Source: an uncultured Parabacteroides sp.
GTDB lineage: Bacteria; Bacteroidota; Bacteroidia; Bacteroidales; Tannerellaceae
NCBI GenBank assembly: GCA_949289155.1
Contig: CASEMX010000002.1
Location: 124,001 to 188,000, forward strand
DNA: 64,000 nt
Direction of reading: 5' to 3'
Both the position numbers and the translations under genes were made by a program. This document shows, one piece after another, positions 41,684-50,541 of this stretch. The notes below the pieces were generated by a model. The model was not told the origin of the DNA and did not search any database. It saw nothing but the letters and a program-made list of their open reading frames with translations. Each line of letters starts with the position of its first letter. Within the stretch, counting starts at the first letter, position 1.

Positions 41684-42670
41684 ATGGTATTTGCGAATCC
41701 TACTTATTTATATTTGCTATTGTTGCTCATTCCCTTAAGCGGGTGGTATATTTATAAGCTACGCAAGAGCCAGGCAAGTTTGCAAATCTCTTCTGCTGAG
41801 GCATTCGAAGTGGCTGGTGCTACGTCGTGGAAGGTTTATCTGCGGCATCTGCCTTTTGCGTTGCGGATGTTGGCAATAGCGTTGCTGATTGTGGTATTGG
41901 CTCGTCCGCAGTCCACGGATAGTTGGCAGAATTCTACCACTGAGGGTATCGATATTGTGATGGCGATGGATATCTCGACCAGTATGTTGGCAGAGGATTT
42001 GAAACCGAACCGTCTGGAAGCGGCGAAAGATGTGGCGGCTTCGTTCATCAATGGTCGCCAGAATGACAATATCGGTCTGGTGGTGTTTGCTGCCGAGAGT
42101 TTCACGCAGTGTCCGCTGACGATAGACCATGGTGTGTTGTTGAATCTTTTCAAAGACATCCAGCCGGGTATCATTCAGGATGGGACGGCTATCGGATTGG
42201 GTTTGGCGAATGCGGTCAGCCGTATCAAGGACAGCCAAGCCAAATCGAAGGTGATTATCCTGTTGACCGATGGTGTGAACAATACGGGAGAGATTGCTCC
42301 GGTTACGGCGGCTGAGATTGCCAAGACTTTTGGCATCCGGGTCTATACGATTGGTGTCGGTACGCAGGGCGAGGCTCCTTATCCGATTCCGACGGCTTTC
42401 GGTATCCAATATCAGAACATTCCCGTGGAAATCGACGAACAGGTGCTGAAGCAAATCGCCGCTACGACGGGTGGGCAGTATTTCCGTGCGACGGATAATG
42501 CCAGTCTGAAGGAGATTTATTCGGAAATCGACCAAATGGAAAAGACCAAAATCAGTGTGCAGGAATTCAGCAAGAAACAGGAAGAGTATAAGAACTGGGC
42601 GTTGCTGGTCTTTGCCTTGTTGCTGGTCGAAGTGTTATTGAGAAATACATTATTGAGAAATATTCCATAA
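41684..42670 (+). CDS. batA: Aerotolerance protein BatA (VWA domain)
   Basis: The 328-residue protein has two N-terminal membrane helices (about 7-25 and 57-75), a VWA domain with a complete MIDAS motif D96-x-S98-x-S100, TDGVNNTG near 194-201, and a C-terminal membrane helix (about 305-322). It should sit in the inner membrane with VWA in the cytoplasm or periplasm and bind Mg through MIDAS. In B. fragilis the Bat operon aids oxygen tolerance; mechanism is open. It lies 2 bp after its neighbour and 11 bp before batB. Confidence 0.93.
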   Translation: MVFANPTYLYLLLLLIPLSGWYIYKLRKSQASLQISSAEAFEVAGATSWKVYLRHLPFALRMLAIALLIVVLARPQSTDSWQNSTTEGIDIVMAMDISTSMLAEDLKPNRLEAAKDVAASFINGRQNDNIGLVVFAAESFTQCPLTIDHGVLLNLFKDIQPGIIQDGTAIGLGLANAVSRIKDSQAKSKVIILLTDGVNNTGEIAPVTAAEIAKTFGIRVYTIGVGTQGEAPYPIPTAFGIQYQNIPVEIDEQVLKQIAATTGGQYFRATDNASLKEIYSEIDQMEKTKISVQEFSKKQEEYKNWALLVFALLLVEVLLRNTLLRNIP

Positions 42671-42681
42671 AATAGAAGAGT

Positions 42682-43698
42682 ATGTTTCGTTTTGCACATC
42701 CGGAATTTTTATATCTGCTTTTCGTGCTTCCCGTCTTGGCGGTATTTTATCTTTATACCATCATCTGGAAGCGGAGGGCAGTGAAACGATATGGTAATCC
42801 TGAGTTGTTGAAAGAGCTGATGCCTGATGTTTCGCCCAAACGCCAGCATCTGAAGTTTTGGCTGACATGGGGCGCTATTGCCGCGATGATAGTGGTGATT
42901 GCCGGCCCGCAGTTCGGTACGAAGTTGGAGACCGTAAAGCGGCAGGGAGTCGAGATTATGGTTTGCTTGGATATCTCCAATTCGATGTTGGCTGAGGATG
43001 TTGCTCCCAACCGTTTGGATAAGGCAAAACAGATGTTGGCACGGCTGACGGATGGTTTCAAGAATGATAAGGTCGGGCTGATTGTCTTTGCGGGGGATGC
43101 TTTTACGCAGCTGCCGATAACCTCTGACTATATCTCAGCCAAGATGTTCCTTTCCTCCATCAATCCGGAGATGATTTCCACGCAGGGAACGGCTATCGGC
43201 GCGGCTATCAATCTGGCAGCCCGTTCCTTTACGCCGAATGAGGCTTCGGACAAGGCGATTATCGTCATCACCGACGGTGAAAATCATGAGGATGATGCTG
43301 TGGGAGCTGCGAAAGCGGCGGCTGAGAAGGGTATCCACGTGAATGTAGTCGGCATGGGCGACCCGAAAGGTGCACCGATTCCTTTGGATGGCGGGAGCAA
43401 TTACATGAAAGATAACGCAGGGAATGTGGTCATTACCAAACTGAGCGAGCAAATGGCGCAGGAGATTGCCGCAGCCGGCAACGGCATGTATGTGCGGGCG
43501 GACAATACTAATTCGGCGTTGAAGGCGCTGCAGGGGGAGATTGAGAAGATGAATAAGACGGAGATGGATTCGAAGGTCTATTCCGAATATGACGAACAGT
43601 TTCAGGTGTTCGCGTGGCTGGCTCTCATCCTCTTGGTCATCGATGTGCTGACGCTCGACCGTAAGAACCGCATTTACCGCCGGATAAAATTGTTCTGA
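42682..43698 (+). CDS. batB: Aerotolerance protein BatB (VWA domain)
   Basis: The 338-residue protein repeats the BatA layout: two N-terminal helices, VWA with MIDAS D97-x-S99-x-S101, VITDGENHEDDA near 195-206, and a C-terminal helix (about 312-328). BatA and BatB are paralogues and probably work as a pair with MoxR. After its stop the operon is interrupted by array 6 (about 225 bp) before batC. Confidence 0.93.
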   Translation: MFRFAHPEFLYLLFVLPVLAVFYLYTIIWKRRAVKRYGNPELLKELMPDVSPKRQHLKFWLTWGAIAAMIVVIAGPQFGTKLETVKRQGVEIMVCLDISNSMLAEDVAPNRLDKAKQMLARLTDGFKNDKVGLIVFAGDAFTQLPITSDYISAKMFLSSINPEMISTQGTAIGAAINLAARSFTPNEASDKAIIVITDGENHEDDAVGAAKAAAEKGIHVNVVGMGDPKGAPIPLDGGSNYMKDNAGNVVITKLSEQMAQEIAAAGNGMYVRADNTNSALKALQGEIEKMNKTEMDSKVYSEYDEQFQVFAWLALILLVIDVLTLDRKNRIYRRIKLF

Positions 43699-43713
43699 TG
43701 CCGGTGCGCGAAA

Positions 43714-43898
43714 GCTTCCGGAGCTTTCGGAAGGAGTCAAAATGAAAAGGTAAAGCTTCCGAAGTGTTCGGAACCAGTGTCGGCGAAGAAATTGTGCTTC
43801 CGAAGTGTTCGGAACGGGAGTTTTTCCAAAATGACTCTTTCCGAAGTGTTCGGAAGGAGGGGAAATGGGACGACAGAGCTTCCGGAATGTTCGGGAAG
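43714..43898. repeat. Palindrome array 6: five units, 41-bp spacing, inside the bat operon
   Basis: CTTCCGAAGTGTTCGGAAG-like palindromes (arms CTTCCGAA/TTCGGAAG, centre GTG) begin at 43715, 43756, 43797, 43838 and 43879, 41 bp apart. The first reads CTTCCGGAGCTTTCGGAAG and the last CTTCCGGAATGTTCGGGAAG. Linkers differ from unit to unit. The array is between batB and batC, so it should be transcribed within the operon and could fold into five RNA hairpins. None has a T run. Confidence 0.93.
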
Positions 43899-43923
43899 CG
43901 GGTTGAATGAAAATGATTATAGC

Positions 43924-44682
43924 ATGAAGGATAGAAAAGATATGAAGAGGATACGGAAATCTGTTTTGTGCATGATGGCGCTCCTGATGGGCGGCGTCGT
44001 TTCGGTCTCTGCCCAGAAGGCGGAGCGGAAGCACGTGCGCGAAGGGAACGACCTGTATAAGACGGAGAAATATACGGAGGCGGAAATTGCCTATCGGAAG
44101 GCTTTGGATGTGAATCCGCGTTCGGTCGAGGGGACTTACAATCTGGGCAACTCGCTCTACAAGCAGCAGAAGTTCGAGGATGCAGCAGCGCAGTATCAGT
44201 TGCTGGCAGGCCAGGAAGCGAAGCTGAAGGAGACGCCGGAGGGCCGCGCGCGTTTGGCTGAGGTGTATCATAATGTGGGGAATGTCTGCATGCAGGCGAA
44301 AGATTATGCGAAGAGTGTGGAGGCGTACAAACAGTCGCTCCGCCTGAATCCGAAGGATGACGAGACGCGCTATAATCTGGCATTGGCGCAGAAGTTGTTG
44401 AATGACCAGCAACAACAGCAGCAGGACCAGAATCAGCAGCAGAATCAGGACCAGCAACAGAACCAAGATAAGCAGGAGCAGCAACAACAACAGCAGCAGC
44501 CTCAGCAGGATAACCAGCAGAACAAAACGCAGGAGGAGCAGCAACCGAACGAGCAGATGAGCCAAGACAACGCGCAGCAGATGCTGGATGCTTTCCTGCA
44601 GGACGAAAAGGATACGCAGGAAAAGGTGAAGAAGGCGCAGCAGCAGAAGCAACAAAGCCGAAAAACAGAAAAACAATGGTAA
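43924..44682 (+). CDS. batC: Aerotolerance protein BatC (TPR)
   Basis: From ATG 43924 the protein is 252 residues; ATG 43942 gives a cleaner signal peptide (KRIRKSVLCMMALLMGGVVSVSAQ) and may be the true start. Three TPR-like repeats follow (EGNDLYKTEKYTEAEIAYRKAL; VEGTYNLGNSLYKQQKFEDAAAQYQ; AEVYHNVGNVCMQAKDYAKSVEAYKQSL). The C-terminal 90 residues are Gln rich, with long Gln runs, and would be disordered. It should be periplasmic and bind other Bat proteins. Still longer in-frame starts (from 43777) lie within array 6 and are rejected. Confidence 0.88.
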   Translation: MKDRKDMKRIRKSVLCMMALLMGGVVSVSAQKAERKHVREGNDLYKTEKYTEAEIAYRKALDVNPRSVEGTYNLGNSLYKQQKFEDAAAQYQLLAGQEAKLKETPEGRARLAEVYHNVGNVCMQAKDYAKSVEAYKQSLRLNPKDDETRYNLALAQKLLNDQQQQQQDQNQQQNQDQQQNQDKQEQQQQQQQPQQDNQQNKTQEEQQPNEQMSQDNAQQMLDAFLQDEKDTQEKVKKAQQQKQQSRKTEKQW

Positions 44683-44705
44683 AACAATAATAAATAGCAA
44701 GTATA

Positions 44706-46517
44706 ATGAAAAGATGTATTTTCTTACTCTTTCTGTGGTGGACCGCCAGTTGGATGGTGCAGGCAGATGAGGTGACTTTTAAAGCCTCGGCTCCTCAGAC
44801 GGTGGTGATGGGCGAGCAGTTCCGTCTGACTTATACGGTCAATGCGGAGGGAAAGGATTTGAGGGTACAGGGGATGCCGGATTTCGATGTGTTGATGGGA
44901 CCTGCCCAATCGACGGCGCACAGCACGCGGTATATCAACGGGAAGGTGAGCAGCGAAACGACGGTGACGTACACTTATATTTTAATGCCGAAAAAGGAGG
45001 GAACATTCACGGTCGCTCCGGCAACAATTAAAGTGAAGAATGCGACCTACACGTCGAACAGTGTGTCGATAAAGGTGCTTCCGCCGGATAAATCGGGCAA
45101 AACGACTGCTGAGCGGGCGCAGGAATCGTCGGCGGTAATCAATGCGGATGATTTCTTTGTGCGTATGATTGTCTCCAAACAGAATGTATATGAACAGGAG
45201 GGATTGTTGGTGACCTTCCGGCTTTATGCTGCCCGTCCGTGCGGCTTGACGAATGTGAAGTTCCCGGAGTTTGAAGGTTTCTTGGTACAGGAAATCGAAC
45301 TCCCGCAAGAAAAGCAGTGGTCGCAAGATAGATATAAAGAGCGCAATTACTTCACGGTCGATTTGAAGCAGGCGGTATTGTATCCGCAGCGGTCGGGCGA
45401 CCTGACGATAGGAAAGGGCGAGTATGATGCGATTATCCGTGTCTCTACGCCGCAGAAGGCACGGAGTATCTTCGATGATTTCTTCGATTCGTATCGCGAA
45501 GTGCAAAAGACGTTGGTCTCTTCGCCGGCAACGATTCATGTCGAGCCGCTGCCATCGGGCAAGCCGGCATCTTTCTCCGGAGCGGTGGGAACATTTTCGA
45601 TGTCTGCCTCTATCAGTACGGACCACGTGAAGGCGAACGAAGCGGTGACGGTGAAGGTGCAGATTTCAGGAAACGGGAACCTGAAGATGATTAAGAATCC
45701 GGAGGTGCAATTCCCGAATGATTTTGATATTTATGACCCGAAAGTGGAACAGAATAGCAAAACGACCACAGCCGGTGTATCGGGAACGAAGACCATCGAA
45801 TATATGGCGATACCGCGTTATAATGGAGATTTTGAAATCCCGGCAGTGCAGTTCTCCTATTTCGATGTAAAGACGAAGAGTTATAAGACACTGACATCGG
45901 ATGCGTTCAAGCTACATGTCGAAAAGGGAGAAGAGGGCAGCGGTTCTTCGCCGGTCATTTCCAATTATTCGAACAAGGAGCAGGTGAAATACTTGGGACA
46001 GGATATCCGCTTCCTGAAAACCAAAGGCATTCATTTTGTCAATAAGCGGGAAGAGGTATTCTTCGGTACGTTTATGTATGCGATGTCTTATATTGTGCCG
46101 CTGATTTTGTTCGTGGTCTTCTCTATCGTTTACCGCAAACAAATCAAGGAGAATTCCGATTTGGCCCGTGTCCGTACGAAGAAAGCGAATAAGATTGCGG
46201 TCAAGCGTCTGAAGAATGCAGGCAAACTGATGCAGGCAAATCAGAAAGAGGCATTCTATGATGAGGTACTGCGTGCGTTGTGGGGTTACTTGAGCGATAA
46301 GTTGAATATTCCGCAAGCGGATTTGACAAAAGATAATGTAGAAGCTGAACTGGCGAAGTATGGCGTGGATGACTCGTTGACGAAAGAATTCATGGATATT
46401 CTGAATACGTGTGAGTTTGCGCGTTATGCCCCCTCTCAGGCTTCGGATGCGATGGATAAATTGTATGGAATGACGGTCGATGCCATTGGAAAGATGGAGA
46501 ACACCATTAAAAAGTAA
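44706..46517 (+). CDS. batD: Aerotolerance protein BatD
   Basis: The 603-residue protein has a signal peptide (CIFLLFLWWTASWMVQA), several beta-sandwich domains (VTFKASAPQTVVMGEQFRLTYTV; VRMIVSKQNVYEQEGLLVTFRLY; MSASISTDHVKANEAVTVKVQISGNG), one membrane helix near residues 460-478 (YAMSYIVPLILFVVFSIVY) and a cytoplasmic helical tail (KRLKNAGKLMQANQKEAFYDEVLRALWGYLSDKLNI). This is the BatD (oxygen tolerance) family. Its tail resembles that of the protein at 40674-41681. It follows batC by 23 bp and precedes batE by 8 bp. Confidence 0.93.
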   Translation: MKRCIFLLFLWWTASWMVQADEVTFKASAPQTVVMGEQFRLTYTVNAEGKDLRVQGMPDFDVLMGPAQSTAHSTRYINGKVSSETTVTYTYILMPKKEGTFTVAPATIKVKNATYTSNSVSIKVLPPDKSGKTTAERAQESSAVINADDFFVRMIVSKQNVYEQEGLLVTFRLYAARPCGLTNVKFPEFEGFLVQEIELPQEKQWSQDRYKERNYFTVDLKQAVLYPQRSGDLTIGKGEYDAIIRVSTPQKARSIFDDFFDSYREVQKTLVSSPATIHVEPLPSGKPASFSGAVGTFSMSASISTDHVKANEAVTVKVQISGNGNLKMIKNPEVQFPNDFDIYDPKVEQNSKTTTAGVSGTKTIEYMAIPRYNGDFEIPAVQFSYFDVKTKSYKTLTSDAFKLHVEKGEEGSGSSPVISNYSNKEQVKYLGQDIRFLKTKGIHFVNKREEVFFGTFMYAMSYIVPLILFVVFSIVYRKQIKENSDLARVRTKKANKIAVKRLKNAGKLMQANQKEAFYDEVLRALWGYLSDKLNIPQADLTKDNVEAELAKYGVDDSLTKEFMDILNTCEFARYAPSQASDAMDKLYGMTVDAIGKMENTIKK

Positions 46518-46525
46518 GGAATGCA

Positions 46526-47290
46526 ATGAAAAGATATATTCAATTTTTATGGTTAGCATTGGTGTTGGTGCAATGCTGGGCACTGCCGGTGGCTGCACAG
46601 GATGCGGCAATCAAAGAGGCGGAAGTGGCTTATACCAAAGAGGATTATAAGACCGCCATCGAACTTTACGAAGGCTTATTGAAGAATAATGGCGAGTCGG
46701 CGGCTATCTATTATAATTTGGGCAATGCTTATTATAAGAACGGGCAGGTTGCGCCGGCAATTCTGAATTATGAGCGTGCGCTGTTGCTGGAACCGGGTGA
46801 TAAAGATATCCGTTTCAATTTGCAGATGGCAAAGGCACGGGCGGTGGATAAGATTGAACCGGTCGGGAAATTCTTCTTGGTGAAATGGTTCGAGGGTGTC
46901 CGGGACATAGCGAGCATCGATACGTGGGGCGCGACAGGAATCATCAGCTTTGTCCTCTTCATTTTTTGCTTGGTCATCTTTTTCTTCTCGAAGATTGTCC
47001 GCTTTAAGAAAATCGGCTTCTATTGCGCTTTGCTGTTGCTGTTGGTTGTCATTTTCTCGAATATCTTCGGATTCAGTCAGAAGAGCGCGATGAAGAATCA
47101 GATAGAGGCAATTGTCTTTGCTTCAAGCGTGACAGTGAAAAGCTCGCCGGATGTCAGCGGTACGGATTTGGTCGTCCTGCATGAAGGAACGAAGGTCGCC
47201 GTCAAGAGTGTCTTGGGCGAATGGAGCGAAGTGGAATTGGAAGATGGCAATGTCGGATGGATGCCGAGCAAAGACATACAAACGATTTAA
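46526..47290 (+). CDS. batE: Aerotolerance protein BatE (TPR plus SH3)
   Basis: The 254-residue protein has a signal peptide (LWLALVLVQCWALPVAAQ), two TPRs (AEVAYTKEDYKTAIELYEGLL; AAIYYNLGNAYYKNGQVAPAILNYERAL), two membrane helices (about 137-154 and 162-182) and a C-terminal bacterial SH3 domain (IVFASSVTVKSSPDVSGTDLVVLHEGTKVAVKSVLGEWSEVELEDGNVGWMPSKDI). It closes the Bat operon. A hairpin-forming AT-rich stretch follows. Confidence 0.92.
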   Translation: MKRYIQFLWLALVLVQCWALPVAAQDAAIKEAEVAYTKEDYKTAIELYEGLLKNNGESAAIYYNLGNAYYKNGQVAPAILNYERALLLEPGDKDIRFNLQMAKARAVDKIEPVGKFFLVKWFEGVRDIASIDTWGATGIISFVLFIFCLVIFFFSKIVRFKKIGFYCALLLLLVVIFSNIFGFSQKSAMKNQIEAIVFASSVTVKSSPDVSGTDLVVLHEGTKVAVKSVLGEWSEVELEDGNVGWMPSKDIQTI

Positions 47291-47361
47291 TGAAGAATGA
47301 GGAATGAAGAAGTAAGAATGATTATTTCTGATTCTTCATTCTTCATTTTTTCATTCTTCAT
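47291..47361 (+). terminator. Possible terminator after batE built from GAATGAAG/CTTCATTC repeats
   Basis: The 83-bp gap holds GAAGAATGAGGAATGAAGAA on the left and TTCTTCATTCTTCATTTTTTC on the right, which can pair over about 15 bp, with a T run in the right half. The CATTCTTC motif recurs three times. Confidence 0.6.
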
Positions 47362-47373
47362 TGATGAAGGTTC

Positions 47374-48051
47374 ATGTTAGAAAATCTATTGACATACGAG
47401 CGCGAGCTGTTTTTGTGGTTGAATGGCAACCATACGCCCTTCTGGGATGAAGTTATGTGGCTTTATTCCGGGAAAGAGGTGTGGCTGCCATTGGCGCTTT
47501 TTATTCTGGGGATAGTCTGCTATAAAAAGAACTGGCGGGAGACAGTGCTGGTTTTGTTGGCGATTGCCTTGGTGATAACGCTGTGCGACCAGTTTGCGTC
47601 GGGCATTTGCAAACCGCTTTTCACCCGTTTTCGTCCGACGCACCATCCTGATTTCATGGATGAGGTACAAACGGTGTTCGGTTACCGGGGCGGGCGTTAC
47701 GGTTTCATTTCGAGCCACGCTGCCAATGCTTTTGGGTTTGCCACTTTCATGGCGTTGCTTTTCCGTCACCGTTTGCTGGGTGTGACACTTTTCATTTGGG
47801 CGACGGTCAATGCTTACAGCCGCATTTATCTGGGCGTGCATTTTATTTCCGATATTGTTCCGGGCATTTTGTCGGGCATTTTGTTCGGGTATGTGGTTTA
47901 CCGTCTCTATGCATGGACCCATTCGCGCTGGCTCGGTTCAGCGGCGGAACCTTACGGGAACCGGCGGGCATTGTCCATCACTGTCGCTGTATGGGCGGTG
48001 ATAATTTGCCTGTTGTTGTTCCATGCCCCTTTACTTCAATTATTAAAATAA
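47374..48051 (+). CDS. PAP2-family membrane phosphatase
   Basis: The 225-residue protein has about six membrane segments and the three PAP2 motifs: KPLFTRFRP (near 83-91), SSHAANAFG (near 113-121) and SRIYLGVHFISDIVPG (near 149-164, catalytic His in VHFISD). It removes phosphate from lipid phosphates such as undecaprenyl diphosphate or phosphatidate at the inner membrane. It follows the Bat operon after a probable terminator and is 13 bp upstream of the PHP gene. Confidence 0.93.
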   Translation: MLENLLTYERELFLWLNGNHTPFWDEVMWLYSGKEVWLPLALFILGIVCYKKNWRETVLVLLAIALVITLCDQFASGICKPLFTRFRPTHHPDFMDEVQTVFGYRGGRYGFISSHAANAFGFATFMALLFRHRLLGVTLFIWATVNAYSRIYLGVHFISDIVPGILSGILFGYVVYRLYAWTHSRWLGSAAEPYGNRRALSITVAVWAVIICLLLFHAPLLQLLK

Positions 48052-48064
48052 ACTGAAAAACGAA

Positions 48065-48787
48065 ATGAAGATATTACTTGACGTTCATACGCACACGGTT
48101 GCCAGCGGACATGCCTTCAGCAGTTTACAGGAAATGGCGCGTGCCGCTTCGGAGAAGGGACTGGCGATTCTCGGCATCACGGAACATGCGCCGGGCATCC
48201 CCGGTTCGTGTGCGCCGATTTATTTTCGCAATCTGCATGTTGTGCCGCGCGAGATGTACGGCGTCGAATTGCTTTTGGGTGCGGAATTGAATATTCTGGA
48301 CTACGAGGGGCATATCGACCTGACCGAAGAGTATTGGAAAATGCTCGACATCCGCATTGCGGGGATTCATTCGCTCTGTTATACGCCGGGGACGACCGTG
48401 CAGAATACCTCTGCGATGCTCGGCGCGATGCATCACCCGTATGTGCAAATCATCAGCCATCCGGGCGACGGGACTGCCGATGTGCTGTTCGAGCCGCTGG
48501 TCCTTGCCGCGAAAGAGACCCATACGCTGTTGGAGATTAACAACAGTTCGCTGAATCCCGTCCGCCACAAGGTGAAGGCGCGCGACAATAATCTGGAAAT
48601 CCTCCGCCTCTGCAAGCAGTACGAGGTCCCGGTCATTTTGGGGAGCGATGCGCACATCTCTTTCTCGATAGCGGACTATAATAATATATATGAATTGTTG
48701 CAACTCACCGAATTTCCCGAATCTTTGATTTTAAACGATAAGCCGGCGCAGTTCAAACAGTATTTGAAGCGTCCCGACGAAGTCTGA
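48065..48787 (+). CDS. PHP-domain phosphoesterase (YcdX-like)
   Basis: The 240-residue protein has the PHP metal motifs: DVHTHTVASGHAFSS (His8, His10), ITEHAPGIPGS, GIHSLC, ISHPGDG and GSDAHISFS near 200-208. The layout matches YcdX-type trinuclear-zinc phosphatases. It lies 13 bp after PAP2. The substrate is unknown. Its 3' side is array 7, beyond which genes converge. Confidence 0.9.
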   Translation: MKILLDVHTHTVASGHAFSSLQEMARAASEKGLAILGITEHAPGIPGSCAPIYFRNLHVVPREMYGVELLLGAELNILDYEGHIDLTEEYWKMLDIRIAGIHSLCYTPGTTVQNTSAMLGAMHHPYVQIISHPGDGTADVLFEPLVLAAKETHTLLEINNSSLNPVRHKVKARDNNLEILRLCKQYEVPVILGSDAHISFSIADYNNIYELLQLTEFPESLILNDKPAQFKQYLKRPDEV

Positions 48788-48812
48788 CCCTGATTTTTTA
48801 TCCCGGAAAAGT

Positions 48813-49294
48813 CATTGAGGGTCGTCAATTGGTGTTCCGGCGGAAAAATATCCCGATTGAGGGTCGTCAATTGGTGTTCCGCCGAAAAAATATTCCGATT
48901 GAGGGTCGTCAATTGGTGTCCCGCCGGAAAAATATCCCGATTGAGGGTCGTCAATTGGTGTCCCGGCGGAAAAATATGCCGATTGAGGGTCGTCAATTGG
49001 TGTCCCGCCGGAAAAATATGCCGATTGAGGGTCGTCAATTGGCGTTCCGCCGGAAAAATATCCCGATTGTAGGGTTACAATCGGTGTTCCGGCGAAAAAA
49101 CATGCCGATTGTAGGGTTACAATTGGTGTCCCGCCGAAAAAATATCCCGATTGTAATGTTACAATTGGTGTTCCGGCGAAAAAACATGCCGATTGTAATG
49201 TTACAATTGGTGTTCCGGCGCGAAAACATGCCGATTGTAATGTTACAATTGGTGTTCCGGCGCGAAAATACCCCGATTGTAGGGTTACAATTGG
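48813..49294. repeat. Palindrome array 7: twelve 42-bp units in two palindrome types
   Basis: Twelve units align at 48821, 48863, 48905, 48947, 48989, 49031, 49073, 49115, 49157, 49199, 49241 and 49283, all exactly 42 bp apart. Units 1-6 carry ATTGA-gggtcg-TCAAT; units 7, 8 and 12 carry ATTGTA-gggt-TACAAT-like arms; units 9-11 carry ATTGTAA-TG-TTACAAT. The linker TCCGGCGrAAAAAyAT.CC stays the same throughout. It fills the gap between the convergent PHP and kdsC genes. Long reading frames through it arise only from the period being a multiple of three. Confidence 0.96.
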
Positions 49295-49297
49295 GGT

Positions 49298-49819
49298 TTA
49301 CCAGCCGAACGCCTCGCCCTGCATCCATCGGCCTTGGGCTTTTAGCGTCTGCTCGATGATATCGCGCGCCACACCGTCGCCCCCCTTGCAGGAAGTGATA
49401 TAGCGGGCTATCGATTTGATTTCCGGCGCGGCGTCTGACGGAGCGACAGGCAGCCCTGCCTCGCGCATCACTTCGTAATCCGGAATGTCATCGCCGCAAT
49501 AGGCAACCTCCTCCGGGCGTAAGCCGGTGCGCTGCAAGAAATCATGGAAATCGTGGATTTTTACCGCGCTGCGCATGTAAATATGGCGAATGCCCAGCCG
49601 TTCATACCGAAGGCGCACCGCGTCGGAGTATCCGCCGGTGATGATGGCCACTTCGTAGCCCAACTTGACGGCCAGCTGCAGGGCGTATCCATCTTTGATA
49701 TTGACCGTCCGCATAGGGTCGCCGTCGGGATGCAGGGGGATGGTCGTGCTGGAGAGAACCCCATCGACGTCAAATGCGAAAGCGCGCAACTTTGTCAAAT
49801 CATAATTGATGCTACTCAT
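49298..49819 (-). CDS. kdsC: 3-deoxy-D-manno-octulosonate 8-phosphate phosphatase (KdsC)
   Basis: The 173-residue HAD protein starts [20 protein letters not shown] with the catalytic pair Asp17/Asp19, then [33 protein letters not shown] (motif II Thr), a Lys in the KIHDF segment and [26 protein letters not shown] (motif III). KdsC removes phosphate from Kdo-8-P for lipopolysaccharide core synthesis. I start at ATG 49819; the longer frame upstream reads the nitroreductase gene. Its start overlaps the end of the nitroreductase by 8 bp, so they are coupled. Confidence 0.93.
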   Translation of the reverse strand: MSSINYDLTKLRAFAFDVDGVLSSTTIPLHPDGDPMRTVNIKDGYALQLAVKLGYEVAIITGGYSDAVRLRYERLGIRHIYMRSAVKIHDFHDFLQRTGLRPEEVAYCGDDIPDYEVMREAGLPVAPSDAAPEIKSIARYITSCKGGDGVARDIIEQTLKAQGRWMQGEAFGW

Positions 49820-50378
49820 GCGCACCTCCCTCTTCCGGAGATTCAGCCGGGCGGAACGCGCCGAGATGAATCTTTTCCCATTGCAATTTCGATTCGTCGA
49901 AGGGCTTCGTTGCATTTTCCTTGTGCCCGAAGCCGATGATAGACAATACCTCCAGCTGATAGGGGACATTCAATAATCCGCGGACATATTGCGCGGCATC
50001 TTCGTCGTCGGCGGTCTGCCGGTTGCGGATTTGACACCAGCAACTGCCCAGCCCCAAGTCTTCTGCCTGCAACTGCATATAGATAGAGGCGATGGCGGCG
50101 TCTTCGACCCATACGTCGCTCTGCATCACGTCAGCCAGCACGACAACAGCCAGTGCGCAATCTGCGAGGAACGATGCGCCGTGCGGTTTGCATTCGCTCA
50201 ACCGGCGGAGCATCTCTTTATCTTCGACGACGATGAATTGCCAAGGATTTTTCCTTTTGGACGAGGGCGCCATCAATGCCGCGCGCAGGATAGCTTCCAC
50301 CTGTTCCGGGGAAAGCAATTTGTCGGTAAACTTCCGGGTACTTCTTCTATTCTTAATCAATGTTGCAAAACCTACCAT
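49812..50378 (-). CDS. Nitroreductase-family FMN oxidoreductase
   Basis: The 188-residue protein has the family start ([47 protein letters not shown], residues 7-52) with FMN-binding RRSTRKF and PSSKRKNPW, then [16 protein letters not shown] near 97-112. It should use NAD(P)H and FMN to reduce an unknown substrate. A -7 box lies at 50444-50451. It heads a two-gene minus operon with kdsC. Confidence 0.92.
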   Translation of the reverse strand: MVGFATLIKNRRSTRKFTDKLLSPEQVEAILRAALMAPSSKRKNPWQFIVVEDKEMLRRLSECKPHGASFLADCALAVVVLADVMQSDVWVEDAAIASIYMQLQAEDLGLGSCWCQIRNRQTADDEDAAQYVRGLLNVPYQLEVLSIIGFGHKENATKPFDESKLQWEKIHLGAFRPAESPEEGGAHE

Positions 50379-50443
50379 CTTTTTTCTTTATTTTTGTGCT
50401 TGATTTACTGAATTATTCGGCTTATTCTTTGTTTTTTGCCGGG

Positions 50444-50451
50444 CAAAGATA
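50444..50451 (-). promoter_or_regulatory. -7 element of the nitroreductase-kdsC operon
   Basis: TATCTTTG on the minus strand (50451-50444) matches the consensus and lies 66 bp upstream of the start at 50378. Confidence 0.6.
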
Positions 50452-50541
50452 GGAATAAAAGTCGGTCGCGATTATACGCTTCTGCACTTTTTGTCGTTAT
50501 AGTAAAGAAGAATTGAATAAATAAAGAGGTTGATATTGAAC

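Noticed and set aside
43714..43898. Intrinsic terminators for batB
   Set aside because: The five dyads lack following T runs and lie inside an operon with downstream genes that need expression.
43135..44700. 521-codon antisense frame opposite batB-batC
   Set aside because: Leu/Arg/His-rich product typical of antisense to Gln- and Glu-rich genes; crosses array 6; the sense genes are clear.
48676..49359. Reading frames through array 7 with FRRKNIPIEGRQL-type repeats
   Set aside because: Same cause: exact 42-bp period. No start signal and overlap with real genes on both sides.
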